64,000 bases of DNA from an uncultured bacterium (GTDB lineage: Bacteria; Bacteroidota; Bacteroidia; Chitinophagales; Chitinophagaceae). The notes under the pieces were generated by a model. The model was not told the DNA's origin, did no database searches, and was given only the letters and a program-made list of their open reading frames with translations. The translations under genes and the position numbers were made by a program. The stretch covers positions 30,490 through 94,489 of the forward strand of contig CAIXLY010000035.1 in the NCBI GenBank assembly GCA_903920455.1, written 5' to 3'. Below, in pieces: positions 8,550 through 17,370 of the stretch (positions within the stretch are counted from its first letter, which is position 1; every line of letters begins with the position of its first letter).

Positions 8550-9938
8550 ATGGGATGCAGTTCATGCGGAACCAAAGACGGAGGAAAACCAGGCGGCTGC
8601 CAAAGCAATGGTGGCTGTAGTTCTGGAGGTTGCAACAGACTTAACGTTCACGATTGGCTGGCCAATCTTCCGTTCACCGACCCTGCAATATCTTGCAGAA
8701 TCGTAGAAATCAGTTTTAATAACGGCAGCAGAAAAGACTATTTCAGAAATACCACACTCCACCATTTCAACAAAGGCGAAATAGTCAGTGTTGAAGGAGT
8801 TAGCGGTTATGATGTTGGAGTAGTTAGCCTTAGCGGAGAGCTAGTTCGTATGCAATTGAAGAAGAAAAGAATTGCCGAAGACCATGCCGACATGAAAAAG
8901 ATCCTCAGAAGGGCAACCGAAGTGGAAATTCAAAAATGGCAGGAAAATAAAGCCAAAGAAAAAGAAGCCCTAGCACGTGCAAGAGCAATTTCTAGGCAAT
9001 TGAAACTCGTGATGAAAATTTGCGAAGTTGAATTTCAGGCAGATGGCCGCAAAGCAACATTCTATTATACCGCAGAAGACAGGGTTGATTTCAGAGAATT
9101 GATCAAACTATATGCTGGCGACTTTAAGATTAAGGTTGAAATGAAGCAGATTGGTGCTCGCCAAGAAGCGGCCAAAGTTGGTGGCATCGGAAGCTGCGGA
9201 AGAGAGCTTTGCTGCAGCAGCTGGTTGAACGAATTCAAAAGCGTAACCACAGCCATGGCGCGCTATCAAAACCTCAGCATCAACCAAACCAAACTTAGTG
9301 GTCAGTGTGGTCGACTCAAATGTTGCTTGAACTATGAGCTCGATACTTACCTCGATGCACTTCAGCACTTCCCCGACCATGTAGACATATTACAAACTGC
9401 AAAAGGAAATGCACAGCTCATTAAAAAAGATATTTTCAAAAACTTGATGTGGTATACACTGCCTGACAGCAGTAAACAATACCCACTCACGATCGACACC
9501 GTTAAGAAAATCAAATCACAAAACGAAAAAGGTATCCGACCGGAAGAACTGGAAACTGCTGAAATCAGCAGCACTGGAAGCAAAGCCAAAGAGGCCGAAC
9601 CTCAGTTTGTGGATGTAGTTGGACAAATTAGTCTTAGATCTCTAGACAGATACGCACAGAAAAAAAAGGGACAGGGAAACAGCCAGGGACCGAGGAGTAG
9701 CCAGGGACGAGTGACAAGGGACGAGGGACGAGGGGGCAGCCAAGGACCGAAGAGCAGTCAGGGACGAGGGACAAGGTCGCAGATCCAGACCGAAGCGTCT
9801 GGAGACAGGGGACAAGGAAATAACCAGGGACCAAGAAGCAGCCAGGGACGAGTGATCAATAAAAAAGATAATGCTGACACCGCTTCAGCACCAAGAACAA
9901 AACCGAGCATACAGATTAAGAAGGGGAATGAAGGTTAA
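8550..9938 (+). CDS. ricT: PSP1-domain protein RicT, with a repeat-derived C-terminal tail
   Basis: RicT/PSP1 family protein. In Bacillus it forms an iron-sulfur complex with RicA and RicF that tunes RNase Y and mRNA processing; the Bacteroidetes orthologue sits beside holB. 462 residues. A Cys-rich N-terminus (Cys3, 6, 17, 23, 28) is followed by the PSP1 core with GGIGSCGRELCCSSW and SGQCGRLKCCLNYE, the likely cluster ligands. From about residue 373 the protein becomes Gly/Gln/Arg/Ser-rich with recurring GPRSSQGRV units. This tail is translated from the dispersed GGGACRAGGGA repeat (9664-9860), not from family sequence. The gene ends against a second repeat. Confidence 0.9.
   Translation: MGCSSCGTKDGGKPGGCQSNGGCSSGGCNRLNVHDWLANLPFTDPAISCRIVEISFNNGSRKDYFRNTTLHHFNKGEIVSVEGVSGYDVGVVSLSGELVRMQLKKKRIAEDHADMKKILRRATEVEIQKWQENKAKEKEALARARAISRQLKLVMKICEVEFQADGRKATFYYTAEDRVDFRELIKLYAGDFKIKVEMKQIGARQEAAKVGGIGSCGRELCCSSWLNEFKSVTTAMARYQNLSINQTKLSGQCGRLKCCLNYELDTYLDALQHFPDHVDILQTAKGNAQLIKKDIFKNLMWYTLPDSSKQYPLTIDTVKKIKSQNEKGIRPEELETAEISSTGSKAKEAEPQFVDVVGQISLRSLDRYAQKKKGQGNSQGPRSSQGRVTRDEGRGGSQGPKSSQGRGTRSQIQTEASGDRGQGNNQGPRSSQGRVINKKDNADTASAPRTKPSIQIKKGNEG
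9664..9860. repeat. GGGACRAGGGA-type repeat array inside the ricT reading frame
   Basis: About 200 bases of purine-rich GGGACNAGG units inside the coding sequence, including AAACAGCCAGGGAC, which also forms the ends of the inverted repeat at 62.4-62.95 kb. It also contains AGGTCGCAGATCC followed by a CCAGAC-cgaagc-GTCTGG hairpin; a related segment occurs at 38.8 kb. The array stays in frame and supplies the disordered tail of RicT. Confidence 0.85.
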
Positions 9939-10012
9939 GGAGGTTTACAGAAATTTAGGGAGGTTTAAAAAATCTTCAACTTCTCTAAACCTCCCTAAAC
10001 CTCTCTACCCCT
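9939..10012. repeat. Inverted polypurine repeat filling the ricT/cdsA junction
   Basis: The whole 74-base gap between the convergent stops of ricT and cdsA is an imperfect inverted repeat. GGAGGTTTACAGAAATTTAG starts directly after the ricT stop, and the right half carries the mirrored TCTAAACCTCCCTAAACC up to the cdsA stop. As RNA it would fold back on itself in either direction and could serve as a two-way terminator. Confidence 0.85.
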
Positions 10013-10906
10013 TTACCGATACATCAAATAACACATCGCCCAAACAGCTGGTGCTGCAAGAAGTATTGAATCAAAGCGATCTAGAAATCCTCCATGTCCT
10101 GGCATAAAATTTCCACTGTCTTTAACACCGGCCATTCTTTTAAATTTACTCTCAACGAGATCGCCGATTGTTCCAAAAATAGCTGTTGCGAGAAGAATTA
10201 CGAGTAGCTCCCAATTCGCACCCCATGTTAGCTTACCTACCAAAAACATCAGGGTTACACTCACTAAAATACCACCTACTGTTCCTTCCCAGGTTTTTTT
10301 GGGGGACCATGAAGTGAGTGGAGTTTTACCAATCATAGACCCTATCAAATATGCCATTGTATCATTTATCCAAATGGCGAAAACGAGCAAAACTGTCGTA
10401 ATAAATCCATTTAAGCCCGATAATAGAGTAGTGATTGAATTTTCCTGATTTGAAGTACCCCAAATCCACCCACTGCGAAGGTTGACCAACAAAGCAAGAG
10501 AAATAGAGATATAAGCAAGTCCACTCGTGAATTTCAACAACTGATGCTTTGTATACCCTCGGTTGAATAATACCAAAAGCGGGAACAACAACAAACAAAA
10601 TCTGACAATCCATTTCCCAGCTTCGCTGATGTAAATCCCACCAACCTCTATGCTTTCTGCAGTTGCCATCAACATCAATCCCCAGCCCAAAATAGGAATA
10701 TGTATTTTCTCCCACCAACTGGGCTGTTCAGTTGAGGAAACAATATTTGCTGATAGTTTATGAAATTCATGCCAACAGCCGAAATGCACAACAGAAAATA
10801 AAATAAAAAAACTCCATTCATTCCACAACAGTCCGGTGAGCATTACTGCTGCATATATTAATGCAGTTTTAACCCTTGTTTTAAATACTGGAATATTTAA
10901 TGTCAT
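10013..10906 (-). CDS. cdsA: Phosphatidate cytidylyltransferase
   Basis: CDP-diacylglycerol synthase, an inner-membrane enzyme converting phosphatidate and CTP to CDP-diacylglycerol, the precursor of all phospholipid head groups. 297 residues with several membrane segments. Diagnostic features are SPKKTWEGTVGG and the C-terminal signature built from KRMAGVKDSGNFMPGHGG followed by FLDRFDS. It starts at the ATG at 10906, 11 bases after the CPBP gene, so the two form an operon. The phosphatidylserine decarboxylase gene lies 2 kb away on the other strand. Confidence 0.95.
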   Translation of the reverse strand: MTLNIPVFKTRVKTALIYAAVMLTGLLWNEWSFFILFSVVHFGCWHEFHKLSANIVSSTEQPSWWEKIHIPILGWGLMLMATAESIEVGGIYISEAGKWIVRFCLLLFPLLVLFNRGYTKHQLLKFTSGLAYISISLALLVNLRSGWIWGTSNQENSITTLLSGLNGFITTVLLVFAIWINDTMAYLIGSMIGKTPLTSWSPKKTWEGTVGGILVSVTLMFLVGKLTWGANWELLVILLATAIFGTIGDLVESKFKRMAGVKDSGNFMPGHGGFLDRFDSILLAAPAVWAMCYLMYR

Positions 10907-10917
10907 GCCCTAGGTAT

Positions 10918-11829
10918 TTAAATCGCTTGTTGATGTTTGGAAATTCCCTTCCTGTATATTTTAAAAAGAAACACTATTATAACAATTGCAATTGCGCCCC
11001 ACCAAATTGGATATTTATCTTCCATGGCAGCTTCAATAGACTTGCCTTGTATTCTCAATATATATACCTGCACAACAGCAATGGCATTATTGATAAAATG
11101 AGCCAAGATGGGAATCCATAAGTTCTTGCTATAGGCATAAAGTAGGCCAAGGACCAATCCTAATGCAGTTCTTGCTAAAAATCCATAAAAAGAAAAATGA
11201 ATGGCGCTAAATAAAATTGAGGTTACAACCACACTTACCCAAAGATTCCCTGTTGAGCGATGCATCATGTTTTGAAAGCCTCCCCGGAAAAATACTTCCT
11301 CAAAAACAGCAGGCGCAGCAGCCATTACCAACAACGTAATCAATAAATCAGGAATTGTTTTTATTTGCGACATCACCGCAACCTGTTTCATATAGCTGTC
11401 TTCAAGTCCCTTAAAATATATTTCCAGCTTTGCTGAAACTGGTATCATCTCATTGAGTGTTGCCAAAGAGCCAGCAAGAAGTATTGTAGTGATCATGATT
11501 CCCATACCAAGCCCCAGCGTTCTCCACGTCAAGTGATTTCCAAAACCCAAAAATTGAAATGGCTTTTTGTTTAGGATGTATGCAGTCAGCAACCCAGGAA
11601 TCAAAAACATAAAGAGCGTAAGAATAGTCTGCACAACACGCACTTCACTCACAAATAAAGGATCGGACATAGCATGCTGCATCTCCGCCATCTGCTGACC
11701 AGTCATCAGCCTCCATACAAAAAATGATACTCCCCCTCCAGCCATTAAGCCGAGCCCCATGAGTGCTATTAGGATAAAAAGACCTGACCTTTCATTCATT
11801 CCAGGCCTATTTTGCAAGTTTTGTTCCAT
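10918..11829 (-). CDS. CPBP-family intramembrane glutamic protease
   Basis: Membrane protein of the CPBP (CAAX protease and bacteriocin-processing, Abi) family. 303 residues with about eight hydrophobic segments. The three family motifs are present in the C-terminal half: EEVFFRGG (EExxxR), SAIHFSFYGF (FxxxH) and LAHFINNA (HxxxN/D). The substrate is unknown. It lies directly upstream of cdsA on the same strand, a common Bacteroidetes neighbourhood. Confidence 0.9.
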   Translation of the reverse strand: MEQNLQNRPGMNERSGLFILIALMGLGLMAGGGVSFFVWRLMTGQQMAEMQHAMSDPLFVSEVRVVQTILTLFMFLIPGLLTAYILNKKPFQFLGFGNHLTWRTLGLGMGIMITTILLAGSLATLNEMIPVSAKLEIYFKGLEDSYMKQVAVMSQIKTIPDLLITLLVMAAAPAVFEEVFFRGGFQNMMHRSTGNLWVSVVVTSILFSAIHFSFYGFLARTALGLVLGLLYAYSKNLWIPILAHFINNAIAVVQVYILRIQGKSIEAAMEDKYPIWWGAIAIVIIVFLFKIYRKGISKHQQAI

Positions 11830-11886
11830 CTTGTCTATGCTTTAACCAGTCAACAAATTTCTAGTGTGTAACTTCGCGTTATTCTA

Positions 11887-12870
11887 ATGATAAAGATAGG
11901 CAACATAGAATTACCCTCCTTTCCTTTGTTACTTGCTCCTATGGAGGACGTAAGCGATCCGCCATTCCGTGCCGTCTGCAAAAAGCATGGCGCAGATCTT
12001 ATGTATACGGAATTCATCAGCAGCGAAGGACTTATTCGCGATGCCTTAAAAAGTCGCCAAAAGCTGGATATTTATGAAGAAGAGCGCCCAGTCGGCATTC
12101 AGATATTTGGAGGGGATGAAGAAGCTATGGCAATCAGTGCAGCCATTGTAGACACCGTGAATCCTGACCTGCTCGATATTAATTTTGGATGTCCTGTAAA
12201 AAAGGTAGTGTGCAAAGGCGCTGGAGCAGCCGTATTGAAAGATATTGATTTGATGGTGAGACTAACCAAAGCAGTAATCAAATCCACTTCCGTGCCAGTG
12301 ACTGTAAAAACAAGACTTGGCTGGGATTTCGATAGCATCAACATCATGGAAGTGGCCGAAAGACTGCAAGATATTGGCGTTCAAGCATTGTCGATTCATG
12401 GCAGAACAAGAAGTCAACTGTATAAAGGAGAAGCTGATTGGAGCTATATCGCAGAGGTAAAAAACAACCCGCGCATTCATATTCCCATTTTTGGAAATGG
12501 AGATATTGACTCCCCTGAAAAAGCTCTGGAATACAAAAACAAATATGGTATTGACGGCATCATGATTGGCAGAGCAGCCATTGGATACCCATGGTTTTTT
12601 AGAGAGGTCAAACACTATTTTGCAACGGGAGAAATACTAGCTCCTCCTACAATTGAGGAAAGGGTTGAAGTCATCAAACAACATCTTCATGCTTCTGTAA
12701 AATGGAAAGGGCCAAAGCTGGGTATTTTTGAAATGAGAAGACACTATGCAAACTACCTCAAGGGTATCCCTAACATAAAACCACTCAGGTCAAAACTTGT
12801 TATTCTCAATACTGCTGAAGAAATTGAGGAAGAACTTGATGCATCCATGAGCAATTTGCTTTTAACATAA
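11887..12870 (+). CDS. dusB: tRNA-dihydrouridine synthase (DusB type)
   Basis: FMN-dependent enzyme that reduces uridine to dihydrouridine in the tRNA D-loop. 327 residues. It has the TIM-barrel start LLAPMEDVSDPPFRAVC, the catalytic Cys109 in VVCKGAGAAVL after NFGCPVKK, the phosphate-binding GNGDI and IGRAAIGYPWFF, and IHGRTRSQLYKG. It is divergent from the CPBP gene and 63 bases before psd. Confidence 0.94.
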   Translation: MIKIGNIELPSFPLLLAPMEDVSDPPFRAVCKKHGADLMYTEFISSEGLIRDALKSRQKLDIYEEERPVGIQIFGGDEEAMAISAAIVDTVNPDLLDINFGCPVKKVVCKGAGAAVLKDIDLMVRLTKAVIKSTSVPVTVKTRLGWDFDSINIMEVAERLQDIGVQALSIHGRTRSQLYKGEADWSYIAEVKNNPRIHIPIFGNGDIDSPEKALEYKNKYGIDGIMIGRAAIGYPWFFREVKHYFATGEILAPPTIEERVEVIKQHLHASVKWKGPKLGIFEMRRHYANYLKGIPNIKPLRSKLVILNTAEEIEEELDASMSNLLLT

Positions 12871-12933
12871 TTGCAAAACACGATACTCAAATGAGGTTCT
12901 TATCCCTACATTTGCACCACTAATACCCATAAC

Positions 12934-13593
12934 ATGACCATACATAAAGAAGGATATCCAACGATTGCTTTGAGTACAGTGTTCCTTGGTGGACTTATTA
13001 TTCTCTCCAATACTTTTCTTGCACCCTTATCAGAAATGATTGCCTGGCTTGTATATATAGTCTGTGGAAGCCTTTGGCTATTTATACTCTCTTTCTTTCG
13101 AATCCCAAGTAGAACGTTCATTCAAGATGAGCGTGCAATTATATCCCCGGCGGACGGCAAAGTGGTGGTCATTGAAGAAACGATCGATACTGAATATTTC
13201 AATGAAAAAAGATTGCAAATCTCTGTATTCATGAGTCCTGCAAATGTTCATGTAAACAGATATCCCGTATCTGGCAAAGTGCTGTATAGCAAATACCATA
13301 AAGGAAAATATCTGGTGGCCTGGGACCCTAAGTCTTCTACTGAAAATGAGCGACATAGTGTAGTAATTTCAAATCCATCAATTACCCTGCTCGTTAAGCA
13401 AATTGCCGGGGCTGTTGCAAGAAGGATTGTAAATTATGCTAGCCCTGATCAAGAGGTAGTGCAGAATGAGGAGCTGGGATTTATCAAATTTGGCAGTCGT
13501 GTTGACCTTCTTCTTCCTATAGGCACGAAACCCACTGTTAAAATAGGCGATGCTGTAAAAAATGGCGTTACCGTACTTGCAAGAATTTCCTGA
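12934..13593 (+). CDS. psd: Phosphatidylserine decarboxylase proenzyme (short form)
   Basis: Makes phosphatidylethanolamine from phosphatidylserine at the inner membrane. 219 residues, the short PSD form common in Bacteroidetes. Two hydrophobic segments near the N-terminus are followed by IISPADGKVVVIEE and MSPANVHVNRYPVSG. The self-cleavage site is Gly187-Ser188 in FGSRVDLLLP, which yields the pyruvoyl group. A TACATTTG -7-like box lies about 30 bases upstream. It works in the same pathway as cdsA nearby. Confidence 0.94.
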   Translation: MTIHKEGYPTIALSTVFLGGLIILSNTFLAPLSEMIAWLVYIVCGSLWLFILSFFRIPSRTFIQDERAIISPADGKVVVIEETIDTEYFNEKRLQISVFMSPANVHVNRYPVSGKVLYSKYHKGKYLVAWDPKSSTENERHSVVISNPSITLLVKQIAGAVARRIVNYASPDQEVVQNEELGFIKFGSRVDLLLPIGTKPTVKIGDAVKNGVTVLARIS

Positions 13594-14298
13594 TTAAAGA
13601 ATGTGCATGAGCTCACCCAAATTCGCAAGCACATAAGTCGGCTTGATTTTCGACGTGTGTGGTACTGTTGGATTATAATATGCAGCATCCATGCCCGCGT
13701 TCAATGCACCTAGAATATCTACTTCTAGGGTATCTCCCACCATGATGCTCTTGTCTGCCGATGTGCCTGTTTTAGTCAATGCATATTCAAAAATAGCCGC
13801 ATGGGGTTTCATGATTCCAGATTGCTCTGAAGTGACAACTTCTGTAAAAAAATGACCGATCCCACTATTTTTTAATTTCATGTGCTGGGTTAGTTCAAAC
13901 CCGTTGGTGATGATGTGCATTGGATATTTCTTATCAGCCAAGTAGTTTAACAACTCCATGCATCCCTCGAAGAGACTAGTTTTGGTGGGAAGTATCTCCA
14001 GGTACTTTTCGCTCATTTTTTTTGCCAATACTTCATCGGTTAGTTTAAAATCAACCAGAGTCCTCCACATTCTTCTCCACCTTAGCTCTGCCCGATTGAT
14101 GTGCCCTTTTCTAAAACGCTCCCAATAGGTATTATTATGGTGATGGTAGGTGGTATGAAAATGTTCGAAGTCATCGGTTGCTATCCCTTGAAGCCTCAGC
14201 TCCTGAAAAAGATCCTTGAGCGTTGCTACAGAATTGGTGTCAAAATCCCAAAGGGTATGATCAAGATCAAAAAATATGTGTTCGTACTTCTTTGCCAT
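13594..14298 (-). CDS. HAD-family nucleotidase, YjjG type
   Basis: Haloacid-dehalogenase superfamily phosphatase resembling the YjjG noncanonical pyrimidine nucleotidase. From the ATG at 14298 it has 234 residues. It has the nucleophile motif DLDHTLWDF, motif II HIITNGF, the Lys in GIMKPHAAIFEYAL and motif IV MVGDTLEVDILGA. A longer frame begins at a TTG at 14370 inside repeat DNA and is rejected, because HAD proteins begin just before the DxD motif. It converges with psd: its stop directly adjoins the psd stop. Confidence 0.9.
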   Translation of the reverse strand: MAKKYEHIFFDLDHTLWDFDTNSVATLKDLFQELRLQGIATDDFEHFHTTYHHHNNTYWERFRKGHINRAELRWRRMWRTLVDFKLTDEVLAKKMSEKYLEILPTKTSLFEGCMELLNYLADKKYPMHIITNGFELTQHMKLKNSGIGHFFTEVVTSEQSGIMKPHAAIFEYALTKTGTSADKSIMVGDTLEVDILGALNAGMDAAYYNPTVPHTSKIKPTYVLANLGELMHIL

Positions 14299-14350
14299 AA
14301 TATGCTGCAAAGCTAAGCAAGTAGAAGGTCTTGAGGGGAAGAACTTAACT

Positions 14351-14411
14351 ACAGGGACAAGGGAATACAAGGGATGAGGGACTAGTCAATCGTCTCTAGT
14401 CCCTTGTATTT
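14351..14411. repeat. GGGACRAGGGA-type inverted repeat, compact form
   Basis: The left arm reads ACAGGGACAAGGGAATACAAGGG... and ends GGACTAG (14351-14385). The right arm has the mirrored CTAGTCCCTTGTATT (14396-14410). GGGAATACAAGGGA is shared with sites at 29.4, 62.45 and 62.92 kb. It lies between two divergent genes and seems to supply the -33 TTG of the promoter for the SDR gene. Confidence 0.85.
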
Positions 14412-14435
14412 ATAATCTCTTTGCCCCTACCTTTG
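14404..14435 (+). promoter_or_regulatory. Bacteroidetes-type promoter of the SDR gene
   Basis: TTG at 14404-14406 and TACCTTTG at 14428-14435 are 21 bases apart, matching the TTG-N17-23-TAnnTTTG consensus described for Flavobacterium-type sigma-A promoters. The -33 TTG lies inside the repeat's right arm (CCCTTGTATT). The ATG follows at 14451. Confidence 0.6.
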
Positions 14436-14450
14436 GTGAAAATTGACAAT

Positions 14451-15149
14451 ATGAATGTAGTCGTCACAGGGGCCTCCAGAGGAATAGGAAAAACAGTTGC
14501 AGAATATTTTGCAGCAGAAGGGGCAAACTTGTTTCTCTGTTCAAGGAACATGGAAAAAACAACAGTTTGGCAGCAAGAACTGATGAAAAAACACAACATT
14601 CAAATCACCAGCTTCAGCGCTGATCTCGGAGTAGCAGAACAAGCAAAACATTTTGCTGAACAGGTATTGAAGGCAGCCGATGCTATTGACATCCTGATCA
14701 ATAATATTGGCATCTACGAACCAGGGTGTACATATAACGAACAAGAGGGCCAACTTGAACACATGTTATCGGTCAACCTCTATGCTTCATATCACATTAC
14801 CCGCGCATTGATCCCATCAATGATAAAAAGAAAAGCAGGACATATTTTTAATTTCTCTTCAACAGCAGGATTGCAAGCCTACCCAAATGGAGGATCTTAT
14901 AGCATCAGCAAATGGGCAATGGCAGGCTTTAGTATGAACCTCAGGGAAGAGATGAAAGAATTCAATATCAAGGTAACTACTGTATACCCAGGAGCCACAC
15001 TGACCAGTTCATGGGATGGATTCGACATCGACCCAAAGCGTCTAATGGAAACTTCAGATATTGCAAAAATGATTGTAGCGGCAACCAAACTATCTCCACA
15101 AGCTTGTGTGGAGGAAATTTTAATCAGGCCACAGCTGGGCGACTTATAG
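14451..15149 (+). CDS. Short-chain dehydrogenase/reductase
   Basis: Classical SDR oxidoreductase, 232 residues from the ATG at 14451. The cofactor motif is TGASRGIG and NNIGIYEPG is the NNAG equivalent. The catalytic Ser is in NFSSTAGLQAY and the YxxxK in SYSISKWAM. The substrate cannot be deduced; fatty-acyl or sugar ketone reduction are both possible. A TTG start at 14421 would add ten residues, but the ATG lies just past a clear promoter and immediately before the beta-strand that opens the fold. Confidence 0.88.
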   Translation: MNVVVTGASRGIGKTVAEYFAAEGANLFLCSRNMEKTTVWQQELMKKHNIQITSFSADLGVAEQAKHFAEQVLKAADAIDILINNIGIYEPGCTYNEQEGQLEHMLSVNLYASYHITRALIPSMIKRKAGHIFNFSSTAGLQAYPNGGSYSISKWAMAGFSMNLREEMKEFNIKVTTVYPGATLTSSWDGFDIDPKRLMETSDIAKMIVAATKLSPQACVEEILIRPQLGDL

Positions 15150-15160
15150 CTCCCGAGATA

Positions 15161-15868
15161 CTAATCAGAGAATTTGTACCCGACGCCTCTTACCGAATGA
15201 AAGTGAATTGGCTCACGGGGGTCTGCCTCGAAATACTTTCTAAAGTTCAAGATAAAATTATCAATTGTTCTGGTGGTAGGAAAAACCTGGTATCCCCATA
15301 CTGCTTGAAGAATTTTCTCTCTTGAAACCACTTCGTTGCGGTATTCCATGAGCAACTTAAGCAGCATAACTTCCTTTTTACTTAACTCAATCAATTCGCC
15401 ACGCTTGTTAATGGCAGTTTGCGCCTTGAAATCAATTGTGTTGCCACCGAATTCATATTGATCGCCTATCGTAGTTTTTTCCTGCAGCTTTCTATTCTTA
15501 TCGATCAATTTTTCAACACGAAGCAATAACTCTTCCAGATTAAATGGTTTCGTCAAATAATCATCCGCACCTCGACGAAGTCCAGCTATCCTGTCTGCAC
15601 TACCTGACCTTGCGCTAAGCATCAATACTGGGGTATCAATGTTTTTAAGCCTGATCCGCTCACATACATCAAAACCATCTACCTGAGGAAGCATGATGTC
15701 CAACAAAATCAAATCATAATACTCCTCATCCACCTTCTTTAATGCGATGGCTCCGTTGTTTGCACAAGTAACCTCATACCCTTCCAGCTCTAAATTAAGC
15801 TTAAGTGCCTCTTGAAGATTCTCTTCATCTTCCACCAACAAGATCGATGCCTTTGACTGATTTACCAT
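15161..15868 (-). CDS. OmpR-family response regulator
   Basis: DNA-binding response regulator of 235 residues. The receiver domain has the acidic pair Glu13-Asp14, phosphoacceptor Asp57 (LLDIMLP), the Thr/Ser position LSARSG and Lys107 (TKPFN). The C-terminal winged helix ends GVGYKFSD. It resembles RprY of Bacteroides. The sensor kinase ends 3 bases upstream, so the pair is co-expressed. Targets are not visible. Confidence 0.93.
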   Translation of the reverse strand: MVNQSKASILLVEDEENLQEALKLNLELEGYEVTCANNGAIALKKVDEEYYDLILLDIMLPQVDGFDVCERIRLKNIDTPVLMLSARSGSADRIAGLRRGADDYLTKPFNLEELLLRVEKLIDKNRKLQEKTTIGDQYEFGGNTIDFKAQTAINKRGELIELSKKEVMLLKLLMEYRNEVVSREKILQAVWGYQVFPTTRTIDNFILNFRKYFEADPREPIHFHSVRGVGYKFSD

Positions 15869-15871
15869 ATA

Positions 15872-16852
15872 CTAATTTTTAGGAAGTATCACCTTGAAAA
15901 TACTTCCTGATGGATGATTGTTCTCGATATACAACCTTCCTTTGTGATCTTGAATAATCTTGGTGCTCAAGTAAAGACCAAGTCCAGTTCCTTTGGATTT
16001 TCGTGTTGCCTCGTCTTCTAAACGATAGAACTTTTCAAAAATCTTTGCCTTCTCACGCTCCGGAACACCGGCCCCCAAGTCAGCCACACTCAATACACAT
16101 TCGTTTTCTTTTTCCTCAAGCCTTATAGTGATGGGAAGATTAGGGGGTGTATACTTTACAGCATTCTCAAGTAGATTATTCAATACCAGTCCGATTAAAA
16201 ACTCCTCTCCAAATCCCAAAACATGTTCACTGGAATAATTCTCAATATTGCGCTGAGGATACCTCCGCTGAAACTCCAGGACAGCCTTATCAACCAACAA
16301 TGAAAAGTTAAACTCCTGCTTAGTTAGGGTATACCCGCCTGATTCAAGCTGTGAGCTAAGAAGTATATTATTGCATAGGGCATTTAGCCTATCAGTTTCA
16401 TTGATGGCATCTCCTAGAATTTTTTTCTGCCTGTCTTCATCGAGCTTATGTCGCCTTAAAGTTTCCAAACTCAGTTTGGTAACCGCAATCGGAGTTTTTA
16501 ATTCATGGGTAACGGCCATCATAAAGTTCTTTTGCTGAAGATGATATCTAATCTGACGACGAACCACACTGTAAACAAACACTGCCCCCAGAATAGTGAA
16601 CACAAGAAAGGTCAGTCCCTCCCCAATATATTGCTTGGCATTTCTGGCATGGGCATCTTGGATTATTTCCAAAGCATTGGCATCAGCAACATTGAATTTA
16701 ATAAGCTGCTCTTTCTGAAAGGCAAACATCTGGTCATTTTGCTGATCAAGTTCAATATACCACCAGGCTAAGGCAGCGATGAGGTAGGCAAGGAGGAACC
16801 AATATACATAGTTGATGAACTTGAGTGGGATCCGATCAAACAGTTTGCGCAT
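15872..16852 (-). CDS. Sensor histidine kinase
   Basis: Membrane sensor kinase of 326 residues, partner of the regulator just downstream. Two membrane segments (about 14-32 and 78-97) enclose a short periplasmic part of about 45 residues. The H-box is MMAVTHELKTPIAV (His116), the N-box NLLENAVKYTPPN, and the G-boxes are DLGAGVP and KGTGLGLYLS. Organisation matches RprX-like kinases. The small sensor domain suggests that signal detection is in or near the membrane. It lies 1 base after gldH on the same strand. Confidence 0.92.
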   Translation of the reverse strand: MRKLFDRIPLKFINYVYWFLLAYLIAALAWWYIELDQQNDQMFAFQKEQLIKFNVADANALEIIQDAHARNAKQYIGEGLTFLVFTILGAVFVYSVVRRQIRYHLQQKNFMMAVTHELKTPIAVTKLSLETLRRHKLDEDRQKKILGDAINETDRLNALCNNILLSSQLESGGYTLTKQEFNFSLLVDKAVLEFQRRYPQRNIENYSSEHVLGFGEEFLIGLVLNNLLENAVKYTPPNLPITIRLEEKENECVLSVADLGAGVPEREKAKIFEKFYRLEDEATRKSKGTGLGLYLSTKIIQDHKGRLYIENNHPSGSIFKVILPKN

Positions 16853-16853
16853 A

Positions 16854-17357
16854 CTACTTCAATTTTTCTACACGGAGTCCAGCGTTAAATACATGTGAAA
16901 TGGGACTTATACGCATGTGCTGTTCAATTTTGATTTGATATCGACCAGGCTTTATGAATTTGACTGGATCGCGGTATAGCAAAACGCGATGATCGAAAAT
17001 ATCATCCATCCCTGACCCCAACCACTTATTTTGAGAGGCCAAGGGGATGTCAAACCTTTCAGAGCGCCAGTTGCTGTCTCCCGGTAATTGGCTATGCAAG
17101 CGAATCCAGAGGTTATTATACTCATAAGCATCCGAATGCCTGACCAAAAAATATATGCGGTAACGTGAGGCTGTATCTGCAATGTCAAATGAGAACTCGG
17201 GCTGATAAGAAGCGGCCCATTGCTGCTTGGGGATCACCACCACCTTCTCAAATAATCCAGTTTCATTACAAGAAACGAGGAAAAATGAAAGGATGAGGGT
17301 ATACACGAATTTGCCAGACATGGAAACAAAGTTAGGCATCATTCCACTAATGATCAT
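16854..17357 (-). CDS. gldH: Gliding motility-associated lipoprotein GldH
   Basis: GldH-family lipoprotein, required for gliding in Flavobacterium but also present in non-gliding Bacteroidetes. Up to 167 residues. The lipobox SFFLVSC places the lipid Cys at residue 30 of the long form, or 18 if translation starts at the ATG at 17321. Family features are the WAASYQPEFSFDIADT start, LVRHSDAYEYNNLWI, QNKWLGSGMDDIFD and FIKPGRYQIKIEQHMR. Elsewhere gldH usually sits beside ricT; here it is 7 kb away, between yicC and the two-component genes, 13 bases after yicC. Confidence 0.82.
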   Translation of the reverse strand: MIISGMMPNFVSMSGKFVYTLILSFFLVSCNETGLFEKVVVIPKQQWAASYQPEFSFDIADTASRYRIYFLVRHSDAYEYNNLWIRLHSQLPGDSNWRSERFDIPLASQNKWLGSGMDDIFDHRVLLYRDPVKFIKPGRYQIKIEQHMRISPISHVFNAGLRVEKLK

Positions 17358-17370
17358 GATTCCTTATCTA

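Noticed and set aside
9634..9834. Leftward frame encoding repeated LVP/SLVPG units inside ricT
   Set aside because: It is the antisense translation of the GGGACRAGGGA repeat. Low-complexity Val-Pro proteins of this sort are a known artefact of such DNA.
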